In this document: piece by piece, positions 6,904-11,537 of the stretch | How the letters are laid out: each line of letters starts with the position of its first letter | How positions within the stretch are numbered: the stretch's first letter is position 1 | Assembly: GCA_035532215.1 (NCBI GenBank) | Contig: DATKRK010000414.1 | Location: forward strand, 1-11,537 | Direction: 5' to 3' | DNA length: 11,537 bases | From: JAICIG01 sp035532215 | GTDB lineage: Bacteria; Planctomycetota; Planctomycetia; Pirellulales; JAICIG01 | The notes under the pieces: generated by a model | Told to the model about the DNA's origin: nothing | Seen by the model: the letters and a program-made list of their open reading frames with translations, nothing else | Database searches by the model: none | Position numbers and translations under genes: made by a program

Positions 6904-7479
6904 TTACGAAGCCGCCGGACCGCCGGCCCGGCGCATCTTTTCGCGGGCGCGGCTGAGCGTGGGGCCGACGCTGTTTTCGGGCATGCCGACGGCCGAACTG
7001 ATTTCCTGATAGCTCTTGCCTTCCAGGTGGTACATCCGCACCACGTCTGCCTCTTGGCCGTCGAGTTCTTCGAGCAGGCGTTCGACCTCTTCCCGATCTT
7101 CGACCCGCTGCTCCGCGTTCGACGAGACGCCGGCGCCGACGGTTTGCGGCGCCGTCTGGTTCAGCCGCGACGCCGATTTGCGGCCGATCAAGGCTCGCAC
7201 GACCACGCGCCGCGCGATGACCGTCAAATAAGTGGCCAGACTGCTTTGGCGGCGAAAGTGCCGCAGCACGGCGTAATCGTCTTTGATGATCGCTAGAAAC
7301 ACCTCGGCGCAAAGGTCTTCGCGATCTTCGGGGGTCAACCGAATCGACCGGCACTGCGCAGAGTGGTTGGTGACATGGACGACCAGCCCCATGAAGCGGT
7401 CGACAAAGTCTTCCCAGGCCCTGGGCTTTTGCACCAGGCAACGGTCGAGCAAATTGCGGTCGATATCCGATAACGCCAC
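6904..7479 (-). CDS. RNA polymerase sigma factor, ECF-like
   Basis: A 191-aa sigma70-family factor with region 2 and region 4 only, the usual ECF plan. Region 2 spans about residues 22-95 (WEDFVDRFMGLVVHV ... DLCAEVFLAII ... SSLATYLTVIARRVV), which contacts core polymerase and the -10 element. Region 4 spans about 128-183, with a helix-turn-helix GKSYQEISSAVGMPENSVG (about 154-172) for the -35 element. The start is taken as GTG at 7479, with AAGGTG upstream; a longer frame to a TTG at 7533 adds residues that do not look like a sigma N-terminus. No anti-sigma gene is adjacent, so control may be by other means (partner protein, phosphorylation or regulated transcription). It is divergent from the ferredoxin gene with a 375-bp gap. 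Its targets are unknown. Confidence 0.9.
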   Translation of the reverse strand: MALSDIDRNLLDRCLVQKPRAWEDFVDRFMGLVVHVTNHSAQCRSIRLTPEDREDLCAEVFLAIIKDDYAVLRHFRRQSSLATYLTVIARRVVVRALIGRKSASRLNQTAPQTVGAGVSSNAEQRVEDREEVERLLEELDGQEADVVRMYHLEGKSYQEISSAVGMPENSVGPTLSRAREKMRRAGGPAAS

Positions 7480-7704
7480 GACGCAGCACCTTGGTGAGCG
7501 GCCAATTTGGTCGAGGCCAGTCCCTGCCTGCAACCGTCCTTAGTTGCACAATCCTGGGCTGCAGGCGCGTTGGCCTGCGTTGGAGGCGCCTTTGGGAGAA
7601 AAAAGCTGCCGCCCCAATTTCCCCCTCGCCCCCTGATTTTACGGCCGGCCAGAAACCGGGGCAAGCCTGACTTGGCGAAAACCAATTCCCGCCCCCCAAC
7701 CCGC

Positions 7705-7733
7705 TTGACTAAAGGCGCCGCCCTTTTTACGAT
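7705..7733 (+). promoter_or_regulatory. Sigma70-type promoter for the ferredoxin
   Basis: TTGACT (7705-7710) matches the -35 box at five of six positions, followed by an exact 17-bp spacer and TACGAT (7728-7733), four of six for the -10 box. Transcription should start near 7740, leaving a leader of about 115 nt before the ferredoxin ATG. A second TTGACT-like site at 7784-7789 has no matching -10. Confidence 0.6.
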
Positions 7734-7750
7734 TCCGGGGGATCGCAAGC

Positions 7751-7837
7751 ACTCCTCGTCCGACTGCTTCACGGGTAAGCACTTTGACTTTATTTTACTT
7801 CGCCGAGGAGTGGGAAGTCGCAGTCCCGAGATTCTCG
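7751..7837 (+). promoter_or_regulatory. Structured 5' leader of the ferredoxin mRNA
   Basis: ACTCCTCG (7751-7758) is complementary to CGAGGAGT (7804-7811), closing a 45-nt A/T-rich loop. A second small hairpin, CGAGA-T-TCTCG (7827-7837), ends just before the ribosome site. The right arm of the first stem contains GAGGAG, which resembles a ribosome site, but it is too far from the ATG. A role in translation control is possible but not shown. Confidence 0.35.
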
Positions 7838-7844
7838 AAAGGAG
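7838..7844 (+). promoter_or_regulatory. Ribosome binding site of the ferredoxin
   Basis: AAAGGAG is a near-perfect Shine-Dalgarno, 10 nt before the ATG at 7855. It fixes the start and rules out the long upstream extension of the frame. Such a strong site is rare in this window. Confidence 0.8.
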
Positions 7845-7854
7845 ATTTCTGTCA

Positions 7855-8136
7855 ATGACCCACGTCGTATGCGAGCCGTGCTTTGCCTGCAAATACACGG
7901 ATTGCGTGGTCGTTTGCCCGGTGGAGTGCTTCTACGAAGGCGAGAAAATGCTCTACATCCACCCGGATGAGTGCATCGACTGCGAAGCCTGCGTCCCCGA
8001 ATGCCCGGTAGAAGCCATCTTCCACGAAGACAACGTGCCCGAAGAGTGGAAAGACTTCACCGCGCTGAACGCCGAAATGGCCCCGCAGTGCGAAGTCATC
8101 ACCGAAAAGAAAGAGCCGCTCGCCGGCGCCGAGTGA
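7855..8136 (+). CDS. fdxA: Seven-iron ferredoxin, FdxA type
   Basis: A 93-aa electron carrier with one [3Fe-4S] and one [4Fe-4S] cluster, by analogy with Azotobacter ferredoxin I. Aligning CKYTDCVVVCPVECFYEG with that family gives C9, C17 and C50 for the 3Fe cluster and C21, C40, C43 and C46 for the 4Fe cluster; C12 and C25, also typical of this group, are present. The second motif is CIDCEACVPECP (40-51). The tail (EEW...LNAEMAPQCEVITEKKEPL) also matches FdxA proteins. An extra cysteine, C6, precedes the first ligand, and C79 lies in the tail. It has its own promoter and a strong ribosome site, so it is probably well expressed. No redox partner gene is adjacent, so the electron donor and acceptor are unknown. 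Confidence 0.93.
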   Translation: MTHVVCEPCFACKYTDCVVVCPVECFYEGEKMLYIHPDECIDCEACVPECPVEAIFHEDNVPEEWKDFTALNAEMAPQCEVITEKKEPLAGAE

Positions 8137-8260
8137 GCCGCTCGCCAGGCCGCGGCAATCGACCGCAATGGCGGCTGCGCGTTGATTTGCCAAGCTAAGC
8201 CGCGGGGAACTTCGCGAAGAGCCCTGCGGCTTTCTGCTGCGCGGGTAGAAATCGGAAAAT

Positions 8261-8286
8261 GGCGAGCGGGGGGCGTCAGCCCCCCG
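8261..8286. repeat. Single hairpin of the GGCGAG family
   Basis: GGCGAG (8261-8266) followed by CGGGGGGC-GTCA-GCCCCCCG (8267-8286): a perfect 8-bp stem with a GTCA loop. The loop and the GGCGAG side are shared with the copies at 2713-2794 and 8711-8736, but the stem bases differ on both sides, so pairing is kept. It lies in the 194-bp gap after the ferredoxin and just upstream of the -10 box of the next gene, so it occupies that promoter's -35 region. Confidence 0.85.
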
Positions 8287-8296
8287 GTGGCCGACT

Positions 8297-8302
8297 TATA
8301 AT
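8297..8302 (+). promoter_or_regulatory. -10 box of the 107-aa protein gene
   Basis: A perfect TATAAT. The -35 position (8274-8279) falls inside the repeat hairpin and reads CGTCAG, a poor match. Transcription would start near 8309, leaving a leader of about 22 nt without a Shine-Dalgarno. Confidence 0.5.
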
Positions 8303-8330
8303 CGGAGACCTGCTTAGAGCGTCGCCAGCC

Positions 8331-8654
8331 ATGAAGTCTCGCATCATGTACATCGAGTTCAAGGGCGCCGATACGCAAGGTCCGGCCCGCATCGGCCGCG
8401 TTACCTTCTCGAAGACCGGCAAGACGCTGTATTACAAAGACCAATCGTTCAGGAGCACCAAGGGAAAAGGCGTGTTGTCGAATTATTACAACGTCCAGAC
8501 CGGAGAGAATTACTGGATTTCCGGATGTTGCAAGGACGGCTTGGACAGGCTCTACGGCACGCGCGGATCGACCGCGATCGATGACGACGTGCGCGAGGAA
8601 TATTGGACGACGATCCGCGGGTTGCCTGAAAACGCCTCGAAGCGTTTTGCGTAG
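8331..8654 (+). CDS. Small conserved protein of unknown function
   Basis: A 107-aa soluble protein beginning MKSRIMYIEFKG. Conserved-looking features are GPARIGRVTFSKTGKTLYY (17-35), NYYNVQTGENYWISGCCKDG (about 51-70) and DDDVREEYWTTIRGLPE (about 87-103). From memory, close relatives are short proteins in many bacteria that databases sometimes label 1-deoxy-D-xylulose-5-phosphate synthase; that name cannot be right, since the real enzyme is about 600 aa with thiamine-diphosphate motifs absent here. The ATG at 8331 is chosen because the frame upstream (to 8259) is encoded by the repeat hairpin. Two adjacent cysteines (CC, about 66-67) replace what I recall as a C-x arrangement. It converges on the HNH gene across a repeat. 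Confidence 0.8.
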   Translation: MKSRIMYIEFKGADTQGPARIGRVTFSKTGKTLYYKDQSFRSTKGKGVLSNYYNVQTGENYWISGCCKDGLDRLYGTRGSTAIDDDVREEYWTTIRGLPENASKRFA

Positions 8655-8710
8655 ATTTGCCGCGATCCACCTGTCGCTTGGAAAGGCCGAAGTCGTCGAG
8701 GTCGCACTAC

Positions 8711-8736
8711 CCGTAGGCTGACGCCTACGGCTCGCC
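8711..8736. repeat. GGCGAG-family hairpin between convergent genes
   Basis: CCGTAGGC-TGAC-GCCTACGG (8711-8730), a perfect 8-bp stem, followed by CTCGCC (8731-8736), so it is the inverse orientation of the 8261 copy. The following bases (TTCTAGACGC) resemble those after the 2769-2794 copy (TTCGACACGC). It lies between the ends of the 107-aa gene (8654) and the HNH gene (8766), as the 2713-2794 doublet lies between another convergent pair. It is a candidate two-way transcript end, although it lacks a T-run. Confidence 0.85.
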
Positions 8737-8765
8737 TTCTAGACGCCTACCGCGCACCGGTCGCC

Positions 8766-9401
8766 CTATTTCAAGTCGACCGACCAGTAAGCGTTGTCCA
8801 AGAACGATTTCCAGCTCTCGTACTTGGGATTGCCCAGCTTCAGGCTCAACATCGGGCTGCGTTTCGGGCAGGCAGGCTCGCGAATCAGGTGCATGTGAGC
8901 TTCGTGCGGGGTGCGGCCCCCCTTCCTCACGTTGCACTTCACGCAACTGCAGACGATGTTTTCCCAGCTCGTCTCGCCGCCGCGACTGCGGGGCAGCACG
9001 TGGTCGAGGCTCAGTTCGCTGGTCGGAAATCGTTTGCCGCAATACTGGCAGCGGTTCGCGTCGCGAGCAAAGATGTTCCGCCGATTGAATCGCACGGCCT
9101 GCTTGGGCAGGCGATCGTAGAACACCAGGCGAATGACGCGAGGAACTTGGATCTCGAAGTTGACGGCCTTGATCCAGTCTTCGTGGGGCTCTTTGAACTT
9201 GGCCTTCAGCTCGCTGATTTCGCGCCACGACTCGAACGTGTAGTTAGCGTACTGGCCCTCCTCGACGTGGACCACCTCGGCCAACTCGCGAAACAGCAAG
9301 GTGAAGGCCCGGCGCACGTTGACCACGTGGACCGCCATGTAGAAGCGGTTCAAGACCAGTACGCTGGCGGAAAGCGGATCCGCCGTCCCCGCACTCGGCA
9401 T
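8766..9401 (-). CDS. HNH endonuclease
   Basis: A 211-aa protein with a C-terminal-half HNH nuclease domain. It shows a zinc-type CQYC (118-121), the catalytic LDHVLPRSRGG (132-142, with H134 as general base), N148 and CVKCNVRKG (153-161), the second zinc pair plus the N-x-x-KG end of the motif. The N-terminal 110 residues, with VLVLNRFYMAVHVVNVRRAFTLL, are typical of a widespread stand-alone HNH group; their role is unknown. A nicking or cutting activity on DNA is expected; the biological use (repair, defence, mobile DNA) is open. The ATG at 9401 has GAGGAGG 7 nt upstream, a strong ribosome site. No methylase, integrase or restriction partner is beside it, and there is no intron-like context. 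Confidence 0.9.
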   Translation of the reverse strand: MPSAGTADPLSASVLVLNRFYMAVHVVNVRRAFTLLFRELAEVVHVEEGQYANYTFESWREISELKAKFKEPHEDWIKAVNFEIQVPRVIRLVFYDRLPKQAVRFNRRNIFARDANRCQYCGKRFPTSELSLDHVLPRSRGGETSWENIVCSCVKCNVRKGGRTPHEAHMHLIREPACPKRSPMLSLKLGNPKYESWKSFLDNAYWSVDLK

Positions 9402-9712
9402 ACAGAATCCTCCTCGGCTCGAACTTCATGAGATCGCCCTTGGCCCCGCCCGGCGATGCAAATGGCGCCAGGCTTTCCGCCCCGTCCGTTTTGCCGTAAA
9501 TCTTCGAGTGTTGGTTACTTGATTCTAACCGCTGCGCCGGCCGGCGACCAGATCCGCCGGTTGACGAAGGCGTGAAGGTTGCGTGAGCATTGCGTTGGGA
9601 TCGTGCCGCGCTGCTCGACTCGCCGCACGTCGGCTTGTCAAGCAGAATTCCCGTCGCGCTGAGATTCCAGCCCGCTTTCTCGTCCGCACGCGGAATTTCT
9701 GGCCAACATGGC

Positions 9713-9742
9713 TTGCTTGCGTTTGCAAATTGGCATTAGGAT
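9713..9742 (+). promoter_or_regulatory. Candidate promoter of the zinc-ribbon protein
   Basis: TTGCTT (9713-9718), an 18-bp spacer, then TAGGAT (9737-9742). Both boxes are partial matches to the sigma70 consensus. The surrounding bases are A/T-rich compared with the genes, which supports the placement. Confidence 0.4.
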
Positions 9743-9776
9743 GAAATTCGTTGGCTGAGTACTGCTTTCGAACGAG

Positions 9777-9792
9777 GCTTGCCGCGGCAAGC
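9777..9792. promoter_or_regulatory. 16-bp perfect palindrome before the zinc-ribbon gene
   Basis: GCTTGCCGCGGCAAGC is fully self-complementary and lies in the predicted leader, 22 bp before the ATG at 9815. It could be an operator or a leader hairpin controlling translation. Confidence 0.4.
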
Positions 9793-9814
9793 TTCAACAC
9801 GCGGGAATTATCCG

Positions 9815-10114
9815 ATGATTCATTACTCGTGCGATCTGTGTAAGCGCCCTCTCGATCCGGAAGACGACTTGCGCTATGTGGTCAAGTTGGAGGTTTACGC
9901 CGCTTTCGACCCGTTGGAAATCGACGACGATTGCGACAACCTGCAAGAGATCCATGAAATCCTGGAACGGATGGACGACTCGACCTGCGAAGAGGTCGGC
10001 GACGACGTCTATCAGCAATTGCGGTTCGATCTCTGCCCCGAGTGCCGCAAGAAGTTCCTCAAAAACCCGCTGGGGCGCAAGCACGCCGAACAGTTCGATT
10101 TCAGCAAGAACTGA
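9815..10114 (+). CDS. Small CxxC/CxxC zinc-ribbon-like protein
   Basis: A 99-aa cytoplasmic protein. CDLC (6-9) and CPEC (74-77) are likely to bind one zinc ion as a split zinc ribbon. Between them is a very acidic segment (about 32-65, with EIDDDCDNL and ERMDDSTCEEVGDD). The start MIHYSCDLC and the end FLKNPLG...FDFSKN look conserved, but I recognise no named family; from memory such proteins occur as planctomycete hypotheticals. The ATG at 9815 gives the zinc pair its usual place near the N-terminus; a TTG start at 9779 would place the palindrome inside the coding sequence. Only a weak GGGA precedes it. The acidic middle could mimic nucleic acid or bind a basic partner; this is speculation. 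Confidence 0.8.
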   Translation: MIHYSCDLCKRPLDPEDDLRYVVKLEVYAAFDPLEIDDDCDNLQEIHEILERMDDSTCEEVGDDVYQQLRFDLCPECRKKFLKNPLGRKHAEQFDFSKN

Positions 10115-10140
10115 GTCGCTATTCCGCCGGCGCGAAGTGG

Positions 10141-10196
10141 GGCAGACATTCCTGTCTGCCGACTTGCGGAATCTGGGCAGGCAGGAATGCCTGCCC
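10141..10196. repeat. Inverted hairpin doublet, GGGCAG family
   Basis: Hairpin 1 is GGCAGACA-TTCC-TGTCTGCC (10141-10160); hairpin 2 is GGGCAGGCA-GGAA-TGCCTGCCC, without separators 22 nt (10175-10196). Both have perfect stems (8 and 9 bp) and 4-nt loops, and hairpin 2 is hairpin 1 in the opposite orientation, with an A-T pair replaced by G-C on both sides. A 14-nt spacer separates them. The outer borders also match (GTGG at the left, CTAC at the right). It fills the gap between the zinc-ribbon and thermonuclease genes and would also be transcribed in the leader of the latter. I recall very similar repeats in other planctomycete genomes. Confidence 0.88.
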
Positions 10197-10234
10197 TACG
10201 GAACGAGGCAGGCTACTGCTCGGAGGCTCGCTCG

Positions 10235-10762
10235 ATGCAGCGGCGTTTCCGTCATCCTCGGCGCCGCCGCCGGGGCATTCTGCTCGCGGCGGTCGTGTTG
10301 CTTTTGCTCGTCCGCGCCTGGCAACAACGCGGGCGAGTCGAACCGCCGGAAGTTCTCTCCGAAGGCGAGCACCGCGTCGAGCGCGTGATCGACGGCGACA
10401 CGCTGCTGTTGGCCGACGGCGCTCGCGTGCGGCTGATCGGCGTCGATTGCCCCGAGACCGTAAAGCCCGATCATCCGATCGAGCCTTGGGGACCGGAAGC
10501 GCGGGACTTCACTCAATCCTTCGTCGCCGGCGGCAAGGTCCGCCTGCAATTCGACCGCGAACGCCTCGATCGCTACGACCGCTTTCTGGCCTACGTCTGG
10601 GTCGGCGACGCGATGCTCAACGAGGAACTCGTGCGCGCCGGACTCGCGCGCGTCGAGCATCGCTTTCATTATTCGCAGTCGATCAAGCGGCAATTCGATC
10701 GGGCGGAAGAAGAGGCCCGGACGGCGCGGCGGGGGATTTGGTCGAGCGAGAATTTCGATTAG
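10235..10762 (+). CDS. Membrane-anchored thermonuclease (SNase-like)
   Basis: A 175-aa nuclease of the staphylococcal nuclease family (calcium-dependent phosphodiesterase on DNA or RNA). The N-terminus is very basic (QRRFRHPRRRRR), followed by a hydrophobic helix (about 14-29), so the catalytic part should lie outside the cytoplasm, anchored by an uncleaved segment. The SNase domain spans about 46-170. Aligned with the Staphylococcus enzyme, metal ligands are D53 (IDGD) and D71 (VDCPE), and the catalytic trio is R66, E74 and R116 (YDRFLAY); all are present. GPEARDFT and NEELVRAGLARV also match. The ATG at 10235 has GGAGG 8 nt upstream; a longer frame from 10187 starts inside the repeat. Its role may be scavenging of extracellular nucleic acids. 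It is followed by a repeat and a possible terminator. Confidence 0.9.
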   Translation: MQRRFRHPRRRRRGILLAAVVLLLLVRAWQQRGRVEPPEVLSEGEHRVERVIDGDTLLLADGARVRLIGVDCPETVKPDHPIEPWGPEARDFTQSFVAGGKVRLQFDRERLDRYDRFLAYVWVGDAMLNEELVRAGLARVEHRFHYSQSIKRQFDRAEEEARTARRGIWSSENFD

Positions 10763-10774
10763 GCTTGTCCGGTG

Positions 10775-10830
10775 TAGGATGGACCTCCGGTCCGTCCTGC
10801 CGCAACTCGACGGACCGGAGGTCCATCCTA
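10775..10830. repeat. Perfect 22-bp inverted repeat doublet
   Basis: Arms 10775-10796 and 10809-10830 are perfect reverse complements (22 bp) around a 12-nt loop. Each arm also folds by itself: GGATGGACC-TCC-GGTCCGTCC (10777-10797) makes a 9-bp stem with one G-T wobble and a 3-nt loop. Thus it has the same two-level architecture as the other doublets but another sequence. It begins 12 bp after the stop of the thermonuclease gene. The arm borders (GTAGGATGG) are, from memory, frequent in planctomycete genomes. Confidence 0.85.
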
Positions 10831-10885
10831 TGGTTGATCGACGAGCATGGTATGGCAAAACTCAGGACGGCTGCGGGGCATGGAC

Positions 10886-10911
10886 CCGCCAACGTCGGCG
10901 GCTTTCTTTTT
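10886..10911 (+). terminator. Possible intrinsic terminator
   Basis: CCGCC (10886-10890), a 6-nt loop and GGCGG (10897-10901) form a short stem, followed by CTTTCTTTTT (10902-10911). The T-run is the best in the window, but the 5-bp stem is short. It would end the thermonuclease transcript. Confidence 0.4.
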
Positions 10912-10924
10912 GCGCGGGGCCTAC

Positions 10925-10952
10925 TTGCTTGAGCGGTTTTGCGCGGTCTAAT
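10925..10952 (+). promoter_or_regulatory. Candidate promoter of the partial membrane gene
   Basis: TTGCTT (10925-10930), a 16-bp spacer and TCTAAT (10947-10952). The leader would be about 38 nt. The bases just before the ATG (AACCTCC) contain no Shine-Dalgarno. Confidence 0.4.
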
Positions 10953-10996
10953 GATGCCTTGCGGGGCGAGCACGTCAACGTTGTTTATCAACCTCC

Positions 10997-11537
10997 ATGA
11001 GCTGGTTCTCAGCCTACGGCACGGGCGCTACCTTCTTCGATGTCGAGCCCGAACCGGAAGGTAGGGTCAGATTCACGGTCTGGCTCAGCGTCTTTTGGGT
11101 GCCGATAATCCCGCTCTCGTCGTGGTCGGCTATCTATCTGGGAGAAACCATCGCCGCCACAGAAAAGAACTACTTCAAAGATCTGGTTCGCGTGCCGCAC
11201 GAAAGCTGGCGATTGTTTCGGACATTCGTTCTCGCGATGCTCAGTTTGTTAATCACGATCGGACCGATAGTCATAATGATGCAGAGAACGGTCGGCCGTG
11301 GTGCAACGCATACCGAGGCGACATCTATGATTGGGCTCGCGATTTTGGCATCGGGAATCGGGATCGCAAAAGAGTGGAATCAGGGCAGAAAACTTCGTAA
11401 CCGTACACCGGCGCCAGGTGGCTCTGGGGCGGGCGGGGCTAGGGGCGGGCGTCGGGAGAATTCTGGGCCAGCCGTCGCTGAGCACGACGGCGCCGGCGCC
11501 GGTCGGCGGCGTCGCGGCGCTCGTCGGTTCGGTAATT
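10997..11537 (+). CDS. Membrane protein of unknown function, 3' end missing
   Basis: The frame from the ATG at 10997 stays open to the window edge (180 codons, no stop), so the gene is truncated by the window. The start MSWFSAYGTGATFF followed by GRVRFTVWLSVFWVPIIPLSSWSAIYLGE resembles, from memory, an uncharacterised family with a GT...T-x-W...PIIPL-x-S signature. Hydrophobic segments are about 26-48, 71-95 (LFRTFVLAMLSLLITIGPIVIMM) and 105-120. From about residue 130 the sequence becomes Gly/Arg-rich and low in complexity. Codon use in the first 130 codons is unusual for this window, with several AGA, ATA, TTA and GGA codons, whereas the tail is extremely GC-rich. The Gly/Arg tail may be a real disordered region, or the open frame may be GC-driven. 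No function can be assigned. Confidence 0.65.
   Translation, partial: MSWFSAYGTGATFFDVEPEPEGRVRFTVWLSVFWVPIIPLSSWSAIYLGETIAATEKNYFKDLVRVPHESWRLFRTFVLAMLSLLITIGPIVIMMQRTVGRGATHTEATSMIGLAILASGIGIAKEWNQGRKLRNRTPAPGGSGAGGARGGRRENSGPAVAEHDGAGAGRRRRGARRFGN

Larger units (their letters stand above)
7480..7854. other. Divergent control region between sigma factor and ferredoxin
   Basis: A 375-bp gap without a credible gene. Frames that extend the ferredoxin N-terminus through it are Pro/Arg-rich and lack a start with a ribosome site. It holds the ferredoxin promoter (7705-7733), a leader with an inverted repeat (7751-7811) and a ribosome site (7838-7844). Pyrimidine-rich stretches (about 7600-7640 and 7690-7700) make the strand composition uneven. 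I could not place the promoter for the sigma factor. Confidence 0.7.
9402..9814. other. Divergent gap between HNH and zinc-ribbon genes
   Basis: A 413-bp stretch without a credible gene. On the minus strand TAGAAT (complement of 9522-9527) could be a -10 box for the HNH gene, but no good -35 is seen. A small GCTTG-T-CAAGC palindrome lies at 9633-9643. The right end carries a candidate promoter (9713-9742) and a palindrome (9777-9792). Nothing else stands out. Confidence 0.65.

Noticed and set aside
6833..7699. 288-codon minus-strand frame over the sigma factor
   Set aside because: Out of frame with the sigma motifs and of low complexity (Arg/Pro/Gly).
8331..8654. Naming the 107-aa protein 1-deoxy-D-xylulose-5-phosphate synthase
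   Set aside because: It is far too short and lacks thiamine-diphosphate motifs; the label appears to be a propagated error.
8766..9401. HNH gene as part of a restriction, phage or intron system
   Set aside because: No methylase, terminase, integrase or intron structure lies next to it; the neighbours are ordinary genes.
9634..9643. TTGACA on the minus strand as a -35 box for the HNH gene
   Set aside because: No -10 box lies 16-18 bp downstream of it, and it is more than 200 bp from the start.
10042..10932. 296-codon plus-strand frame over zinc-ribbon end, repeat and thermonuclease
   Set aside because: It crosses a repeat doublet and shadows the thermonuclease, whose catalytic residues lie in another frame.

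Overview
The window looks like chromosomal DNA of a planctomycete, probably Pirellulales-like. The reasons are high GC, few Shine-Dalgarno sequences, a short membrane-anchored protein starting with an RRFQFSLRGLL-type segment, small conserved proteins of a planctomycete style, and intergenic DNA full of short hairpin repeats. This placement is inference from pattern, not from a search.

Layout: 1-55 holds two tandem copies of a hairpin repeat. 75-2691 is an ABC exporter operon (+): an ATPase, then a permease that is an internal tandem duplication. A repeat doublet separates it from a convergent FHA-domain gene (2832-3515, -). 3516-4334 has no credible gene but holds a 113-bp MITE-like element, a 130-bp long inverted repeat, a degenerate direct repeat and a near-perfect palindrome. 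4335-5525 (+) is an AAA ATPase, convergent with a UPF0173-type metallo-hydrolase (5583-6269, -). 6423-6836 (+) is a small anchored protein with a promoter placed as for a leaderless mRNA. 6904-7479 (-) is an ECF-like sigma factor, divergent from a seven-iron ferredoxin (7855-8136, +) that has a good sigma70-type promoter. Then come a 107-aa conserved protein (8331-8654, +), an HNH endonuclease (8766-9401, -), a CxxC/CxxC zinc-ribbon-like protein (9815-10114, +), a membrane-anchored thermonuclease (10235-10762, +) and a membrane protein that runs off the right edge (10997-11537, +).

Apart from the ABC pair, the genes look like single transcription units and do not form one obvious pathway. I see no CRISPR array, tRNA, rRNA, phage module or classical defence operon. 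The most unusual content is non-coding. At least four sequence families of ~20-nt hairpins (mostly 8-9 bp stems, 3-4 nt loops) lie between genes. Three occur as inverted doublets, like REPINs, and stems change on both sides so that pairing is kept. Two copies of one family lie exactly at convergent gene ends, which suggests a terminator or mRNA-end role.
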